Positions 23,650 to 38,600 of a stretch of DNA of 64,000 nucleotides are shown one piece after another. The DNA comes from Patiria miniata (taxonomy: Eukaryota > Echinodermata > Asteroidea > Valvatida > Asterinidae). Where the stretch lies: positions 5,948,811 through 6,012,810 of the forward strand of contig NW_024037062.1 of NCBI RefSeq assembly GCF_015706575.1. The letters are read 5' to 3'. The position numbers and the translations under genes are program-made. Below the pieces are notes generated by a model. That model saw nothing but the letters and a program-made list of their open reading frames with translations. It was not told the origin of the DNA and did not search any database. Position 1 is the stretch's first letter, and each line of letters begins with the position of its first letter.

Positions 23650-26600
23650 TTAAAGATTGTTTCCCTTTTCGTAAGGCACGCTTTCCATTCTCGTCAATTT
23701 GATTTGTCTGTACAGGTTCTCAATCTGGGCAGCATAATGTTTCCTCAAAATTGGACGCTTCGACTTAAATGTAGGGGTGAGCAGGTTGTTCTCCACACTA
23801 AACAGCTCGGACTCCAAGTAAATGTTCTTTACCTGTTTTAAACATCAGGCTCAAATTGTCATCATGCTTCAATACAAGTTTGTTATTTTAAAGTAACTTA
23901 GATAATTAATTATATAAACAATTTTGAAAGTCAAACGACTTTTGTTTGGAAAGTCACTCAAAAGATTTAGAAAATGGTATTTCTCCCCTTCTTTCCTATT
24001 TTTTCAGACGAAAATGTGAAACTTACTAAAATAGGTTACAGTTTATTCTATCAAATCTTTTTTAATGAATCGCAACCCTGTTGATGGGGCAGACGGGTAC
24101 TATATTGTGACCCAAGACTTTGCAAGGCAGGGTGTCTACTTTCACCAATTGAGGGCGCCCTAAACACTATATAGGCCAACGCGAAGAAAAGGTGTTAGAA
24201 ACTGAACCTACCTGCTCGAAGCTGAACAGTTTGGCTTCTTTTCCCACCTTCAGCATATCGTCAAGAATTGCATCCTTAATGACCTAAGTGGAGACATAAA
24301 GAAGATAACAGAACTTCACCTAATACATTTAATGGAACGATTCCTGGATTAATTTTTTTTTTTGCGAGTTAGGCAATCTAGAGCAGCACATTGTCCATTG
24401 AAAAACAACAACAAAATATTCTTAGAACACAGAAAAAGCTCAGCTCCATATCTGCTGCTGCGATATAAGGCTTGAAATATATCAGCAGTATGAAAAATAT
24501 CCAATTATGTTTTTTGGTCTATTTTCTTTAAGAACGATAAGCCTGCTAGATATAGGAATCCACAAAGTCCACTGAGGGCGCCCTACATAAAGTGTAGTGT
24601 ATTCCTGTATTTTCCATTGACTAACCTCGCTGTCACACAACTCTTTGAAGTCTCCTTGCACAAATTTAGCCTTGCCAAGGCTCGGCAATTCATCCTCGTC
24701 AGGGACCACGATGGCGATTACATGTGACTGCAGAAAGAAAAATCATCTTTTTTTTATAACCATTCGGGCATACAAAACGAAGTTTGCAAGAACTGCAAAT
24801 GGTAAGACGGTGCAAGAGTATGGAGTGCCGAAGACACCATCTTTAGATGTTCTTATACATGTATAATGATGTCACAGTATTCCCTCTCTAATAAGTATAG
24901 AGTGTCCAAGTCTGAAATTTCAAAATTACTTATAGCTGTACGGTATTACAGTATTATATGCCAAGTGTCCTTCCGCCATTTAATCATATTTATTTTGATC
25001 ATTTCAAAATAATGTTAGTAGCACTTTTTGTTCATATCTTGCCTATCGACCAGATAGGAGATATCAAATGATCTGAGTATCATTGGGTACAATATGAATG
25101 TTCGATGTAGAGTGAACAATCGATTTTGTAGGTAAAATTACATTAAAAGGACCCTAAACTAAAATAGTATACGCCTAAGAAATTACCCGACACTCTGACA
25201 GACAGAGAGAAATTAAAATAAGTTACTCCCAATTTATCCAAAAATGTAAGTATTCATCAGCGTTTGACCGACAGACAATTTCCTTCCATTAATGATGTTT
25301 TCTTACCTGCAAACTTTCGCCATGCACGAAACACTGTGACACATATTCACTTCTGATGTAAGCGTTTTCAATCTTCTCTGGGGCAATGTACTCGCCCTGC
25401 GCCATCTTGAAGATGTGTTTCTTCCTGTCGATTATCTTCAACTGTCCGTTCTATTAATACATAAGATATCGAATCACAACAAATCTTTAAATAAGAGCAC
25501 CTGAGCTGCAATCCAGAGGTCGCAGATTCAAACCCCGCTTCAGTCAATTTCTTTGTTCAATTTAAGTAAAACTTATATACATGCCGAAATTGGAAAGAAG
25601 TGGACGAATTTCAAGGCAGGGCCTCTTTTCCTAGAAAGTGACGCCGTTACGTCACAAGCATTTGCTCAAAATAGCACATTGTGATTCTATCGGTCCACCT
25701 ACCGGCATCCATTGGCCTACATCACCCGTGTGCAGCCATCCATCTGCATCGATGGTTTCTGCTGTCTTCTCGGGATCCTTGTAATACCCTTTGAAGACAC
25801 CCGCTCCCTTCATGCAAATCTGTTCAAAGATTTCAACCGATGTGTATATTCATCAAGATTGTTGAATATTTAGTGGGATTTTTTTTTTTTATAATTCTAG
25901 GGCAGAGAGCTCAGTATTGAAGAAAAAAACCCACACGTTTATTGCCTATTTATTGAAGCATTTTCAGAAAAATCGCATCAACGCCAAGAGAGGCTGTCTA
26001 CCAATTAAGATTTTAATTTCCTTCATTTAAGTTAAATCGTTGAAATCAAGACTTTAAGATCATCTAGAGACTAAGGATATCGACAAAGGAACTTTTTTCA
26101 AGCGGCTGTTTAAAATTTAAGATGGCCACCATGGTGGCCATACGCCTAGTCTATGTACAAGACCATGGCAAAAGCCAGGGTCTATAACATTCGAGCAGAA
26201 TCGCTGATTAATTGTGCAAAACAACCACATCTTGATCTCTAGATTTTGACCAATCAGCGGGTGCGTGTCTTTTATCATTCACCGTTATCTCGTCTTAGAC
26301 ATGGATAAAAAACACCCTAGACACAGCAACAAAGGCTGTGATCACGCACTCTGTATTATGTAACGCGCCATGCTGTTGCTGTATTACTAAACACTGCATT
26401 CGAATTGACCAATCACACATTTAGTCCTGATTTGGGAACGAAATGACGTCACGATTTAGTAAAGTCGACTCTGTTTGGCTGAGGCGCGAGATCGCATAAA
26501 TCTGCATGCTTTGACACATCAGACGTTTTACAGGATCAGGAAAGACTTGGCTCCGTGGACAACGGTTGATACTCAGACTACCATACGCCGTGCATGTTGG

Positions 26601-29600
26601 GGGAATGATTTCTCAAAGTTTCCAAAAATGAATAGTTTTGATTACTGGCATAAAAAAAAGAAACGAAATTTAAAATATGTCTGCAATGGACCTGTCTCTT
26701 TGTCAACGGAATAAACCTTTGCACAACAAAAGTCTATGATATGTGAATATATTCGGTGATTAATTCGTTGCCGTTTTCACGAACAGCCACATACTATATA
26801 TATTATGTTGATTTTGAAGAAAAGTGCTTTCGAGATAATCGCAAAAGAAGTTTATAATATTTTAAAACTGCACGAAATACTACTTTGCAACAACTTTCTG
26901 CAGCAAGGAAACCATCACACGATTCTACGAGAGCTGTTTTTGTTTTACATGAACCCGGTAATAAGACTTAATACAGCAGGTAATTGGTACAAATTAATTA
27001 GTAAAGATATGTGGCTCTTCGTGAAAACGCAATCTCATTTGATCTACTTTTACGTATTTCCGTGCAATTGGTTTTGTAGGCGTTCAAAAGGCCAAAATGT
27101 ATGTGAAAACGCAAAATGCATTTATCGAGTTGGATCCTTTGGATCACGGGAGATACTAAGGCTATCTGTCTTTAAAAGCTGTAACTGGGCCCTGATAATG
27201 AAGCATCAAAACCTACCTACCGTGTTTGGGAAAGGAAACTATAATCCTATACCCTTCCATAAATAACCCTACCTCGCCTTGATCTTTATCAGCATAGTAG
27301 TCCATCTCCGGAACATCAACCAGCTTGAACTTGAAGGCCAGGGAAGGACAACCAACATGGCCGGCACTCAAATCATGGAACATGGTCGTTGTACCCACAC
27401 CTGCGTTTTCAGTTTGGCCGTATCCTTCCGTTAACTAGGGTCAAAGGTCACAGAGCTAGCTCAGAGCCACTGACAACTGTTTGCACTAATCCAGAATAAA
27501 GTTAGTGGCCAAATTCATCAGGAAAAAAATAGTAAGTCAGTCACTCACCAGTGCTCCAAAGGCACACCTGAAAAACATCTTGACCTCCTGGGATATTGGT
27601 GCGGCACCAGTGGTAATAAACCGAACTCTACCACCTAACAAATTCTTAAGGAAAAAAAAACATTAACGGGATAAGGGCATGTACGAATGGCATAAATTGC
27701 ACCCCGCAATACTCCTAATAAGTCAGGACTTTCGTCTGTACCGAACCATTTCCGTTTTTAATTTCACATTTGAATATGGCCGCGGCAGCCACTGACACAG
27801 TTTGTCACTATTTTGCAATTTTTTCCCCATTCAATTCAATAAACTGGCAAGTTTTTGGAATAAACTCAACTCTAATGGACAATGGCAAAGACTGTTGAAA
27901 ACTCAGAATGAGAAAAAAATGCTTGTAAGAATGATTTTATATTAATATCAATGCTTCTAAATAAAACCATTATTTTGATAATGTGAAAGATTACTGGTCA
28001 AGCAAAACCGCTATCAAAATTAAGAAAAACTCAGGTAAGATGGTAGGACACAATGAGTCTCTTGCATCCGAAAATATCTTCGTTTTTATTTCGAGGGAAG
28101 CCCTCATTTACTTTAATTTGTTTTATGACCCTTCCCTATTAATTAATAGTATCTTACTAAGTGCATTTATGTAATGCGCTTACCCGAACTTTCGTGAAGA
28201 CTTTGTCCCAAACACCATCATTTATGAATTTGCCACTGTAGACAAACAAAAAGATTGGAATCGATTTCCTTTCTGTTGAAAACCAAGTACAAATAATTAC
28301 CTCGATTGTATCATAGTTGGACTCGATAGTTGCAAAAAGACTGAAACAAAACAGTTTTAACTGAGAAAACTATAATTGCTTAAATGTTTAGTTATATCAC
28401 TTTAAGCTATTTTTACGGCAGGAATAAGCCTGAGAGTAATAACCGACTGCGTTGTTGGTAATTGCCAATTTTCAGGGTTTCATTGGGTTGGATTTGATTG
28501 ATTGCTTCATATTGGGGGATCTCTCAATATCACGTGACCCCTGTCAAATCGTCGGGGTTTGAAAAGGGGAGCTGTTAATAATCATTTTGCATTTCTAATT
28601 TTCTTGTTCGAGTTCTTACCCTTCCATCTCCTTCATTTTCATTCGGAGCGCCGTTCTCATCAAAAACTTGGCCAGCCATCCTTTCTGAGCAACTAATTGA
28701 GTCACCTGATCGATTTAGTAAGACCATAAGAATTAATATTAATACTTTAGGATACAAGTAATTCAACCTTAGAGCAATGACAGGGGATCTTGCAATCTAG
28801 TCTTGCTTCTGCTCATCAACTAAGGTTAGCTTTGCTTTTTACAAGCAATTGCACAAATAACACAATCTAGATGTTTGTGGACAAACACACGGCTGTTTCG
28901 ACTTTTTTGTTATTGGATTTTAGTTGTAGATTGATAGGACATAGATGTGCAGTAGAAAACTGCAGAGTGACAGGGCCAAACCTTTTCGTAGAAATAGGTG
29001 CTATAAATTGTACATTTAATGTGATTTTAAATTTCATGTGATGACGTCATCATGACATCCCTTCCATTTTTAGGTACATACCGGCTTAGGTACATACCAA
29101 GTTACAACTAAATCGGACCCATAGTTCTGCAGAAATATAGTCCATATAAATAAGTACGTTTAATGGGACGTCACATAATGTGTGATGACGTCACCATAAT
29201 ATATCATCTGTAGCACATCACAGTCTCTTACATACCAAATTTCAACCCAATTGGACCTGGCATGCTTTAGAAATAGGCCTTCAAAACATGCACATTTAAT
29301 ATGACGTCACATGTCATGTGATGACGTCATCGTGACGTCACTTCAATTTTCATCTAGGTACATACCAACTTTCAACCCAATCGGACCTGTTGTTCTGCAG
29401 ATATAGGCCTTGAAAATGTAAACATTAAATGTGACGTCGCGTAAACCCTGATGACGTGACGATGACGAACATTTTCCGGACTCATTTTTAGATGATGGTC
29501 AATGACTAAGCATAGTTGAAAGTGGATTGAATATTAAAAAAGTTCCCAAAGTGGCTTGTACAAAAAACGTGTACAAAACCTATGGAAAAAGTGGAATGTC

Positions 29601-32600
29601 TGTATAACGAACAGAACATAGGGCTTTTCCGCATTTCACGTTTTTCAAAAGTTTATGCTTTGTTTTTCCATGTGCAATCATGTTCAATAATGTTCAATTC
29701 CATGCACGAACAAATTTCTGTGATTCACATAAAAAGAATAATTAAATTTCAATGGGACGTGGTTCTCTATGTCGTCACATTGCGTCACTTCTATTTCATC
29801 TATAACATGTCTCTGACTATGTATTTACATAGTGTAGTGCTGTGGCCTCGTGGTTAAGGGAATTGGATTCGTGGTCTGCGGGTAAAGCTGTAGGTTGTGG
29901 GTTCGAGTCCAGCCTGGGGTCACGGTGCGTGTGCCCTTTGGCAAGGCACTTTGTCACTCATTGCTTCTCTCCACCCAGGAGTTAATGGGTACCTGTGAGG
30001 ACAGAGATGGTTGTTGTGATTAAAAGAGCTTTCTTGCCCTTCACAGGCTGCATCGAGCTTATACTCCCCAGGGAGCTTAGATGGTATTAGGAACATTTCA
30101 AGGGCCCAATGAGCAGGGGTAATAATGATGTAGCGCCTTCAGCACCAGTCCTGGTGGATACGTGCGCTTAAATACCCACTATTAGTATTTATTATAACAA
30201 AGTTTTAACCCAATCAAAAATTAAGTCTGTAGATTTAGATATAAACAAAATATGCACATCCGAGATGATGTACACATTTACTATCAGTGCGTTCGATTAC
30301 TTCCCCCGCGCTGACTCGTGCAAGCGCGACAGCGTTCGATTGACCTCTGACGTGACTTCTCGCGCTTACTCGAGCCTGGCCCAAGTGACCGACTCGCCGA
30401 GCCAGTTACTTGGGGAAGTATCCCATAATGCCATGCAACGTCCAGACGGCGCCTCAGGCCGCGTCCGAAACGGGCTTCCACGGAACATAGAGCTACAAAC
30501 CCTGTGTAGCTAGCTCTATGCACGGAGCTACGGCTACGAATTAATAGTCAGCGCGCCCGAGTCCCCTCCCTGCCCTGCGTATTTTTGCTCTGTTGATTGA
30601 TTCGCATGCAGCCTGTGTCATGTCAAAATCCCCCCCCCCCCCCTTCCGGAAAAGTAAACCAAAAAAAAAAAAAAGGAAGAAAAAAAGAGAGAAGAAAAGT
30701 AGAGTAGAGTTTTAGAGTAAGCAAGTATGTCACGAATTAAGTTCGAATTGTCATGAATATATCTTGATCTTCATGAATAACGCTGCCAATACACTGTTTT
30801 AGTCTGCTGGCAAGCAACTTTGCGAAAAGTCGGTGTTCAAAAGAGAAACCAGGCACCAATTACCAGTGTCGGCAAAACGAAAAAGAGGCCAAAACAATTG
30901 ATAGAATTCGCAAGTGAGACCATCGAGACCAGGTGATTTATTTTGGCCAAGTTGCTTGACAGCAGCATCGAGTTCCTCAACGGTCAGAAGGTACTCTAAG
31001 CTTTCTGTATCGTCACAATTTAGTTTATTAAGATTATTTAAAAGCGGGTCAAAGGCGCCCTCGTCAGTCGGCCAAAGAGAGTACAGGGAAGAATAGAAAT
31101 CACGGACATTATTCCTTATTTTCACCGGATCCTCGGTGATTGACCCCGAAGTGAGCCGTTTTTGAGATACGGGTTTAGACAAAGAAATCGAATTTTCCAA
31201 TTTGAAAAATAAGAAGAGCTGGAATCGACTTCGGTAGTGTGTTTAAATCGTGATCTGACGAGGGCGCCCTGCGCCTCAATTTTCCAAAGAGTGTTTTTCT
31301 TTTGTTCGTTTAGAAATTTCAAGAGTTTTTGGCGTGACATCCGGCTTAGACTGCAAGTCGTCAATTAATTTGGTTAATTTTGGCAAAATTGACAGGTTTT
31401 TCTTTGGCAACTTTGCTGCTATACATTTGAGTAATTGTTTAAATATGAATCTTTTCGAGCTCCCACAACGACCTAAGATCAGAAAAATCAGAAATTTGGT
31501 CCCTCCAGGCTTTCCAAAAGGACCGGATGATATCAATAAAAAAATGGTTTTCTAAAAGTGAATTATTAAAGTGCCAATATGCACTTCCTTTCTCTCTAAC
31601 GCTGGGAGGTTTCAAAGAAAGGAAAACAGCGGAGTGGTCCGAGAGAAAACAGGGGATAGTTTTTCAAGATTGTACAGATGGGAGAAGACTGGAGTCAGAG
31701 TAAAAGCGATCCAACCTGGCTTGGGATTTTCCGCAAGGACGGGAGGGATTATTCATAGACCAAGTAATTTTTTGTCGGACGGGTGCAGTCCCCGCCAGAT
31801 ATCGCAAAAAGACAGCGCATTGATAGCGTTTGTGAGAGCCGTGGAGATTTGGCGCCTGTGCTCAGTTGGCGTACACAGACAATCAATAGAAGGACATTCA
31901 GTGCAATTGAAATCGCCTCCCAGAACAACGACCCATTACATTTTCAAAAACGTTAACGTTGTAAGTGCCATTTACCGAAGACCAAATTGGAGAAATACCT
32001 CATTGTAGATTTTGTTCATGACTCTCGGTACGCAGGAGAATACAGTTGGTCTCAAGACAGCAATATCACTCATGAGTTTCTTTGGATCTCCCCGGTAGAA
32101 CCCCACGCATCCACCGCAGGCGTACATACAAGCCTTCCAAAAAGAAGGATGCGACAAGTGAAAAGTTTTTTATTGTTTACTTTCGTCATGAAAAAGAAAA
32201 TGTAGTGGCCGTATCTGATCAAGTATAACATTGTCAACTGACGAATCACAACTCAAGGCAGCATAACACCGATAGCCCTTACACTGTGGCGGCGCAAAAC
32301 AGAGATTTATAGCTACAAGAGAAAGGGAGATGATAGTTAATGGCAATGACAATGATATTTAATTGGTAAATAGAAAAGTATCATAAACATTGCAGGGAGA
32401 TCCTACCTGTACAAACCTTTCGTAGATATGGGCGAGCGGAAGGTAAGATATATAAACATCTTCTCTATACATCCCCATCAAATCATTCATCTGCGGAGAT
32501 TAAAAACAATGCTTTTTTACATAAAATTAATTGACTGAATTATAATTTGTTCGTGAAAAACACTTACTTTCCTTGTTCGACAAGAAAAGGAGTATTGGTG

Positions 32601-35600
32601 CCATTGGTTACCGATGTTTTTATAGACAGTTTTCAAGTATGGTTATAGTTTACGTACTGACGGCCAAAAAGGCGCCCTAAGTTACTAGACAACGGCAAAT
32701 CAAACCTCCTCCAAGTGGCGCTGCAGCGACGTCATGTTTAGGATGAAAACATACTGCTTATCCACAGGTATTGACGTTATTTTGAAAGTTGCTATATTTA
32801 AAAAATGACAATCTGTATAGGTTTGAGATTAAATTACGTTTGTGCTGGAACATTATATAAACGTTATAAATCTACGAAGTGGCCTTTTACAAACAGACAA
32901 TTTTGCTGCGGCAGGTACTACACTCCTATAGAATGCCTGTCAACAATGACTAACCCCAGCGAATGCGAACATTCCGCCGAACATTCCGCTGACAGACGCC
33001 AGAATATTTCCGTGAGTGAGCATGACACCCTTTGGATTACCCGTCGTACCGCTGGTATAGCACAATGTGCTTAGGTCGTCATAGCCTGGAGGCTGGAAAA
33101 ATATGATAAATGTAAACACTAAGATGGTTCATGAATGGAGTCTGAGCAAATGTTGTAACAGCACAATGTATAGGAAAATCTGAAATCCACCAATTGCAAC
33201 AATGACCCGATAACGGTTGGCAGGTTGTCATTGAGACTTCATACAGTGTACTCTAAGTATGCTTTCGAATTTCATGAATGATCACGAATACTTTGATGGA
33301 ATCAAACACTATTCTAGTACCGGACTTATAGCTAGTTTACTTACCACTTTCTCCTGCGGGTTATTTGCACCAAGTTTCTGCAAAATGCGCCAGACAAAGA
33401 CCGTTATTAATTAATATTTTCTCAAAACAAAAGGTATTTGACTGCAGTACGTAACACCAATAAAGCATAACTAAATTTATATCTCTTCGAGGAATTGAAC
33501 ATTGGGCGTTTCTGCAATATGTTTTTCTATGAGTGTATGCTTTTTATGTTTTGAACACAGCGCCATGACGTATTTTACTGTTCTTGTAGTTTTTCAGATA
33601 AAAGACTGTAATACAGTTTCAAGATGGTGCCATAAGACCACTGTTGACGTCATCACTGTTGACAGCCAAGCCTTGGGGTCTTTGTCCTGTCCTAGTTTGA
33701 AGTCAATCTGATTGCATTTTATGTCAAAAAATATTACTGATAGAAGAAAATATAAAAGGTTTAAAAATTAACAAAAAAATCAGGCGATGATGTCATCATG
33801 ACGTCATTCAAAATGTGCACATTAGTAACCGTATCTACCTACCCACCAATTTTAAGACAATCAAACTTACCCTTTCATGTGTTTTGAAAAATCGCATTGT
33901 TGATGACGTCATCATGACGTCACACATTTCCCAAAATGTTGTGCATGCATGTATTACCTTACGAACCTAATACAAAAAGAATGTTGAATTTAGCATGTTG
34001 GGTTCGAGAGATATAGTGATAACCTTCAAAAATCTATATGGTATCAAATGATGACGTCATGATGACGTCACCCCAAATTTTGCCTAAAGACATCCCGGTC
34101 TATCTAAAATATGCACCTTTAAGATGGTTTCACTCTTCTACGTCACTCTTCTACATAGGTCTTACCTGTAAGGTCTTTGTCTATCTTAAGTTTCGTTGGC
34201 AAATAACTTAGGTTTATGTCTAAAGTGTGACTTTGGTTTATGTCTAAAGTGCAGGCCGGAATAAAACATGCACAAAGTTTAGGGATAAAACTAAAAGAAA
34301 CAAGATCGGAACAAAAACAAATGCTTTTCCGCTTTTAAGCGGAAAAGCCAAACTTGACCTTCTCCAAATTTGCACCAAATTATCGTAAACTCGCTTGCAG
34401 TCGCGTTGCGTCGTAAAATTACACATATGCTATTGACCCTTGTATAGCGCGCCCTCACAGAGAACAGGTCTTTGTTTCTCTGTACTACACATGGATAGAC
34501 ACATTGAAATGTCATTGTCAATTTATTTAGATAATTAAATCTGTCCTCAGAAAATTGCCTTTAGCTGTATGCTACGGTAGCAAAAACTTTGAACTTGTTA
34601 AAATATGAAACACATGACTCTTACCAGAACGTCTTCAAAGCGCAGAATTTCTATCTGGGATTCTTCAGCCTTGGCTATCACCGAGTCTGTGGCGTCATCG
34701 ATAAGCACAATCGTCTTCAATCCCGGCATATCTCCTGCCTTGTTCAACAGAAGCTCGGCTCTTGATGACGTATCACACACCACGAGACTCAACTCGACTG
34801 CATGAAAGGTTGGATGAGACCATTTAGGGATTACTTTCACTTAAATTCATGTTGGACAGATTTTTTGACAACACGTGTACTGGTGTCTAATGGTAATCGC
34901 ATATATACCTCACATATGCCCGAAAAACCCAAACAAACCACATTTTGACCTCACACATTTGTCACATTTTTGTGCAAACATAAATGATCCATTTAATATC
35001 CATTACAAAATTATTTTGAATTAAACATTTTGCGTTCAAATGAAATGATGAAATCATCATGACATCAAGTCTAGTTTTACATTCTGGTTTACCTTACAAG
35101 CTTCAACCCAGTTGCATTTGTATTTCTCAAGAAATAGGACCTTAACATTTGCATCCTTAAGATGACGCCACCGTCGCCACGTGACTCATGATGATGTCAT
35201 TACGACGACACCCTTCGGTACACAAGTTCACTGTAGGGTTTTACATAGGTTAAGTTTTAAAAGAAAACGATATTTTTTTAGGTCAGGTTTTCAGAGGAAT
35301 CCGACTTGATTTAGGTCAAAAGTGCCTGCCTGTGACAATGTGTAACAAGAAGCTACGGCGAAAGTGCATAAGTACCATCTGCGCAATCAATTACTAAATC
35401 CCCTTCATTCAACTTTTGGTCAAAGTTATGCAGGCACTTAAACTAGCAAATGACAACTGTTTATGAAACAAAAGCCACAAGCCTGATTCGTTGCTGGTCA
35501 GCAATAGGACTTTCTTCGAATCAGAATTTTGTTGAATATCAAAATTTTGTCGTTAATAGGCAAAATATAAAACCAACCTTGGTTGACGATATACTGACAC

Positions 35601-38600
35601 ACGTCTGGTCCTAATGTGTCGTACAGTGGCACGATGACCATGGAATACATGTTACACGCTTGCTCGGTCACCACCCACTGGAATAATAACAGCAAATCAT
35701 ACAATTACATAATGAAATATATTACGATATAATATTAATATAAGCAGTACAAGTAGTTATTAACCATTTTTTGTAACATTCTAGTTTTTGTTGTTGGCTT
35801 ATGCTTGACTTGATATAAATTATCTTTAGCCAAAAACGATTGTCCAACAATAATCAGTCAATAAACTAATAATCAATATCACTGTCTTGGTGGTTCACAG
35901 CTCTGAACTATAGTTCCCGACACATTGAATCGTCGACATGATTCCATTGCGTATGCTTGTTATCAACAGCGTCCTAATTCCTTTTGTCAATAACCAAACA
36001 TTTTTTTTAGCATTGGTTTAATCAACTGGTTTGATAACATTGGACATACCTCTACCCTATTCTGCGAATAAATGCCGATGGACGTCTCATTCCCAGCCGC
36101 CATGCCATTCTGGATCATCCCCGAACCAAAATTTCTGGCTCGTGTGTGAACCTTTGTGAAAAAACAGAACTAATGAAAGCCACAATGCATACATTTATGA
36201 TCACAAGAAATTATGACTTTGAGCGACATTATTGAAAATGTATCGTTTACTAAGAAGCATTATTTAATGATAACTAGGCACACTCTACAATTTCATAGCC
36301 CAGTTTTGACAAAACATTTCTGGGAAGTAAATAAATGGAATTCTAATGAGCCGACATGCATTCTGAAGAAACGAAATGAGCCCATCTCTGTGCCATGAAT
36401 CAGCCGAGTCCCAAGCTCAGAATATTTGGGGGCTATACAGTACCAGCTATAGCTAGCTAGCTGGTGTTCCCCCTAGCTAGCTATGAGAAGCGCCACAAGA
36501 GTAACACACTAAAACATACACTTTTGATGCTGATGGTGTTTGCCGGGGGGGGGGGGCAATTGCTTGCCAGGCAGCGACCCCTCGCCAGTGTACTAGGGCT
36601 AAAATACGGTTTTGCAGTGAAAGAATGCAATAACTGTAAATTATAAAAGTTTCAAGTGAAAAAATGCCACTATTTGCCAAGACTGCGTTTGTTTGTAGTT
36701 ATTCAGCATTATCGACATTTATTTAATTGGATTAACATCGAGATTTTTTAGACCGTGTTAAAAAAAGCTTCACTCGAAAACAAAAAGAAAATTATCAATC
36801 ATTAGTAATTTCCTCTAAACGTGTTTCTCTCGAAACAGTACGGCCAATTTTCCTCATTTGACGAAACAAATGCTACTTGTTCTTAGCAGCACTTTTTATT
36901 GAAGCTTTGTAAAATAAGCCTACCTCATTGTATGTAATCCAGGAATAAGGACTGTCTGGTTCCGGTCTCCATCCTAAACACGGGTCGTTAGCTAACGGAC
37001 GGACAAAAAGGTAACATGGCATCATGGAAAGCCTGCTCGTTTTAAATGTCCTATCTAGTGACCGCTACATGCAATTTTTTTTTTTTAAAGTAAAGCAGAT
37101 CTCAGGATAGCGTATGGAATGTCTCCTTGCACAGAAAAGGGTCTGTAAAATTCGAGCATATTCAGCGATTAATTATGCAAAACAAGACTGCGTCTTGACC
37201 TCGGATTCTGACCATTCGGCGGAAGCCTTCTTTTGGGTCTCCAGTAACCCGTTGTGTTACCAAAAAAAACCCATGACAGCCAAATTGACCATCAATGGCT
37301 CAGTCGCATGAAATTTGCATAGCTCACATGATCAGACGTTGGTTACGGAGAGAGCTCCGTTGGACAACGGGTGAGACGCAGACTATTACCTCATAAATAT
37401 AACGAGCAAAGCCTACTCAAGACATTTTGTACCAAATATTCTGTGAAATTGTTCCACCTATAATGATTTCATTCAGAAGAAAACAAGTATTGCAATTGGG
37501 TTTAAATAGCGTGCCCGCGTTCAACCTGTTGCAAGTATATTACCAACGGAATTCAGACCGAAAAGACAAGAAAGATAAAAAAAAAACCAATTGTGCATAA
37601 TCATATTTTGTCTTTTTTTCTATAAAAATGTACAGTTGCCACTCAGCTAAATCTTCTACAAGTTAGTTTTAAGTACTCTTATACTTAATATTTTAGCAAA
37701 TGATCCTACATACCTTTACGATAAAGATAGATTGAAAACACTGAAAAGAACCCACCCATTGTAGACCTACGGTAGTACGTTACATCGATGTACTTTTCCC
37801 GTTGTGTTTGGGAAAAAAGAGGAGGCCACTCACCAGAGCTTTTCAATCCACGCATGAAACAGTCATGGAGAGATTCCACATCGTCGAAAAACTTTGAGAT
37901 GAGTTTACCATCAGGGAGCAGTGTGGACACTCTCTCGTGTTCCGTTGTGCCCTATACATGCGTAGAATAAGCAGAAAACTGAAAACGTTACCAGTGAAAG
38001 AATCGAACGCAGTCAACTTTGTGAGTTCCAAAATGAGTTTGGTAAAAGTAACCAAGAGTTACCATGACTTCGGTAAAAAATATTTGGAAACTCTTCGTCT
38101 TGTTTTCACATAAAATGATTAGGTCAATATATAGGTGTGTGACGGTAACAATCTTTCTCCAAAGTCACTAGCCTTAGTAATTCTAACATTTGCGCCCGAC
38201 ACTATACGTCAGTGTTGAAGTTTAGTCCATTACCTCGAACGGGGGTGTGTCACAACAAATTTGTTGACAAACCATCCAGGTGATTAACAGGTAGAAATGA
38301 TTTTTTCCCCGGAAACTCACTTTCCGTAGAACTGAAAGGGGGGGGGGGAGGCTGGACAACATCTTTCTATAGGGAACGAGTTTTGAAGTGACTACCATGG
38401 ACACTATCGGACCCGGGAAGCGGTCATGGCCGCGGCCGCTAATCCTCATTGGAATGCAGTTGCCAGCTGTGGTATGCCGTGGCACACGGCTAGTGGGTAG
38501 TTCCACAGCTGCTGCTTTTGTGCAGTCCCGCTACCACACAAAGGCTGTGCAGTCATGCGGGCCACTTGCTCTATGTGTGGAGGAATGTCCCCATTATGAC

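Larger units (their letters stand above)
21955..38250 (-). repeat. Segmental duplication unit A (ACSL copy A and flanks)
   Basis: Homology to unit B starts 3' of the gene near 21955 (matching near 47060; shared AACATGTACAGGAAAAC), continues through the 3' flank, all exons and much intron sequence, and is still visible upstream of exon 2 to at least 38250 (shared CCAAAATGAGTTTGGTAAA). The Harbinger-like element ending at 21889 abuts the left limit. A further 60-base match (15632-15695 with 47004-47060) hints that the original unit reached further left and was opened by later insertions. Confidence 0.85.

Noticed and set aside
26805-27266. 153-codon plus-strand frame
   Set aside because: Lies antisense within an ACSL A intron and extends to the exon edge, with no recognisable domain, no splice support and no counterpart in copy B.
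28303-28349. Possible extra ACSL A exon with an acceptor and donor
   Set aside because: The donor is not conserved in copy B, and exons 11 and 12 already join in frame without it.
28685-28705. Alternative acceptor that would shorten ACSL exon 11 by seven codons
   Set aside because: The upstream acceptor gives [14 protein letters not shown], which restores the family's usual spacing, and it is kept in both copies.
29838-29915. tRNA gene
   Set aside because: Pol III boxes are present, but no cloverleaf with acceptor stem; a SINE body follows.
31571-32008. 145-codon plus-strand frame
   Set aside because: Antisense of the LINE endonuclease region and of ACSL exon 10.
36447-36485. TAGCTAGCTAGC palindrome
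   Set aside because: Short simple-sequence palindrome without wider structure.
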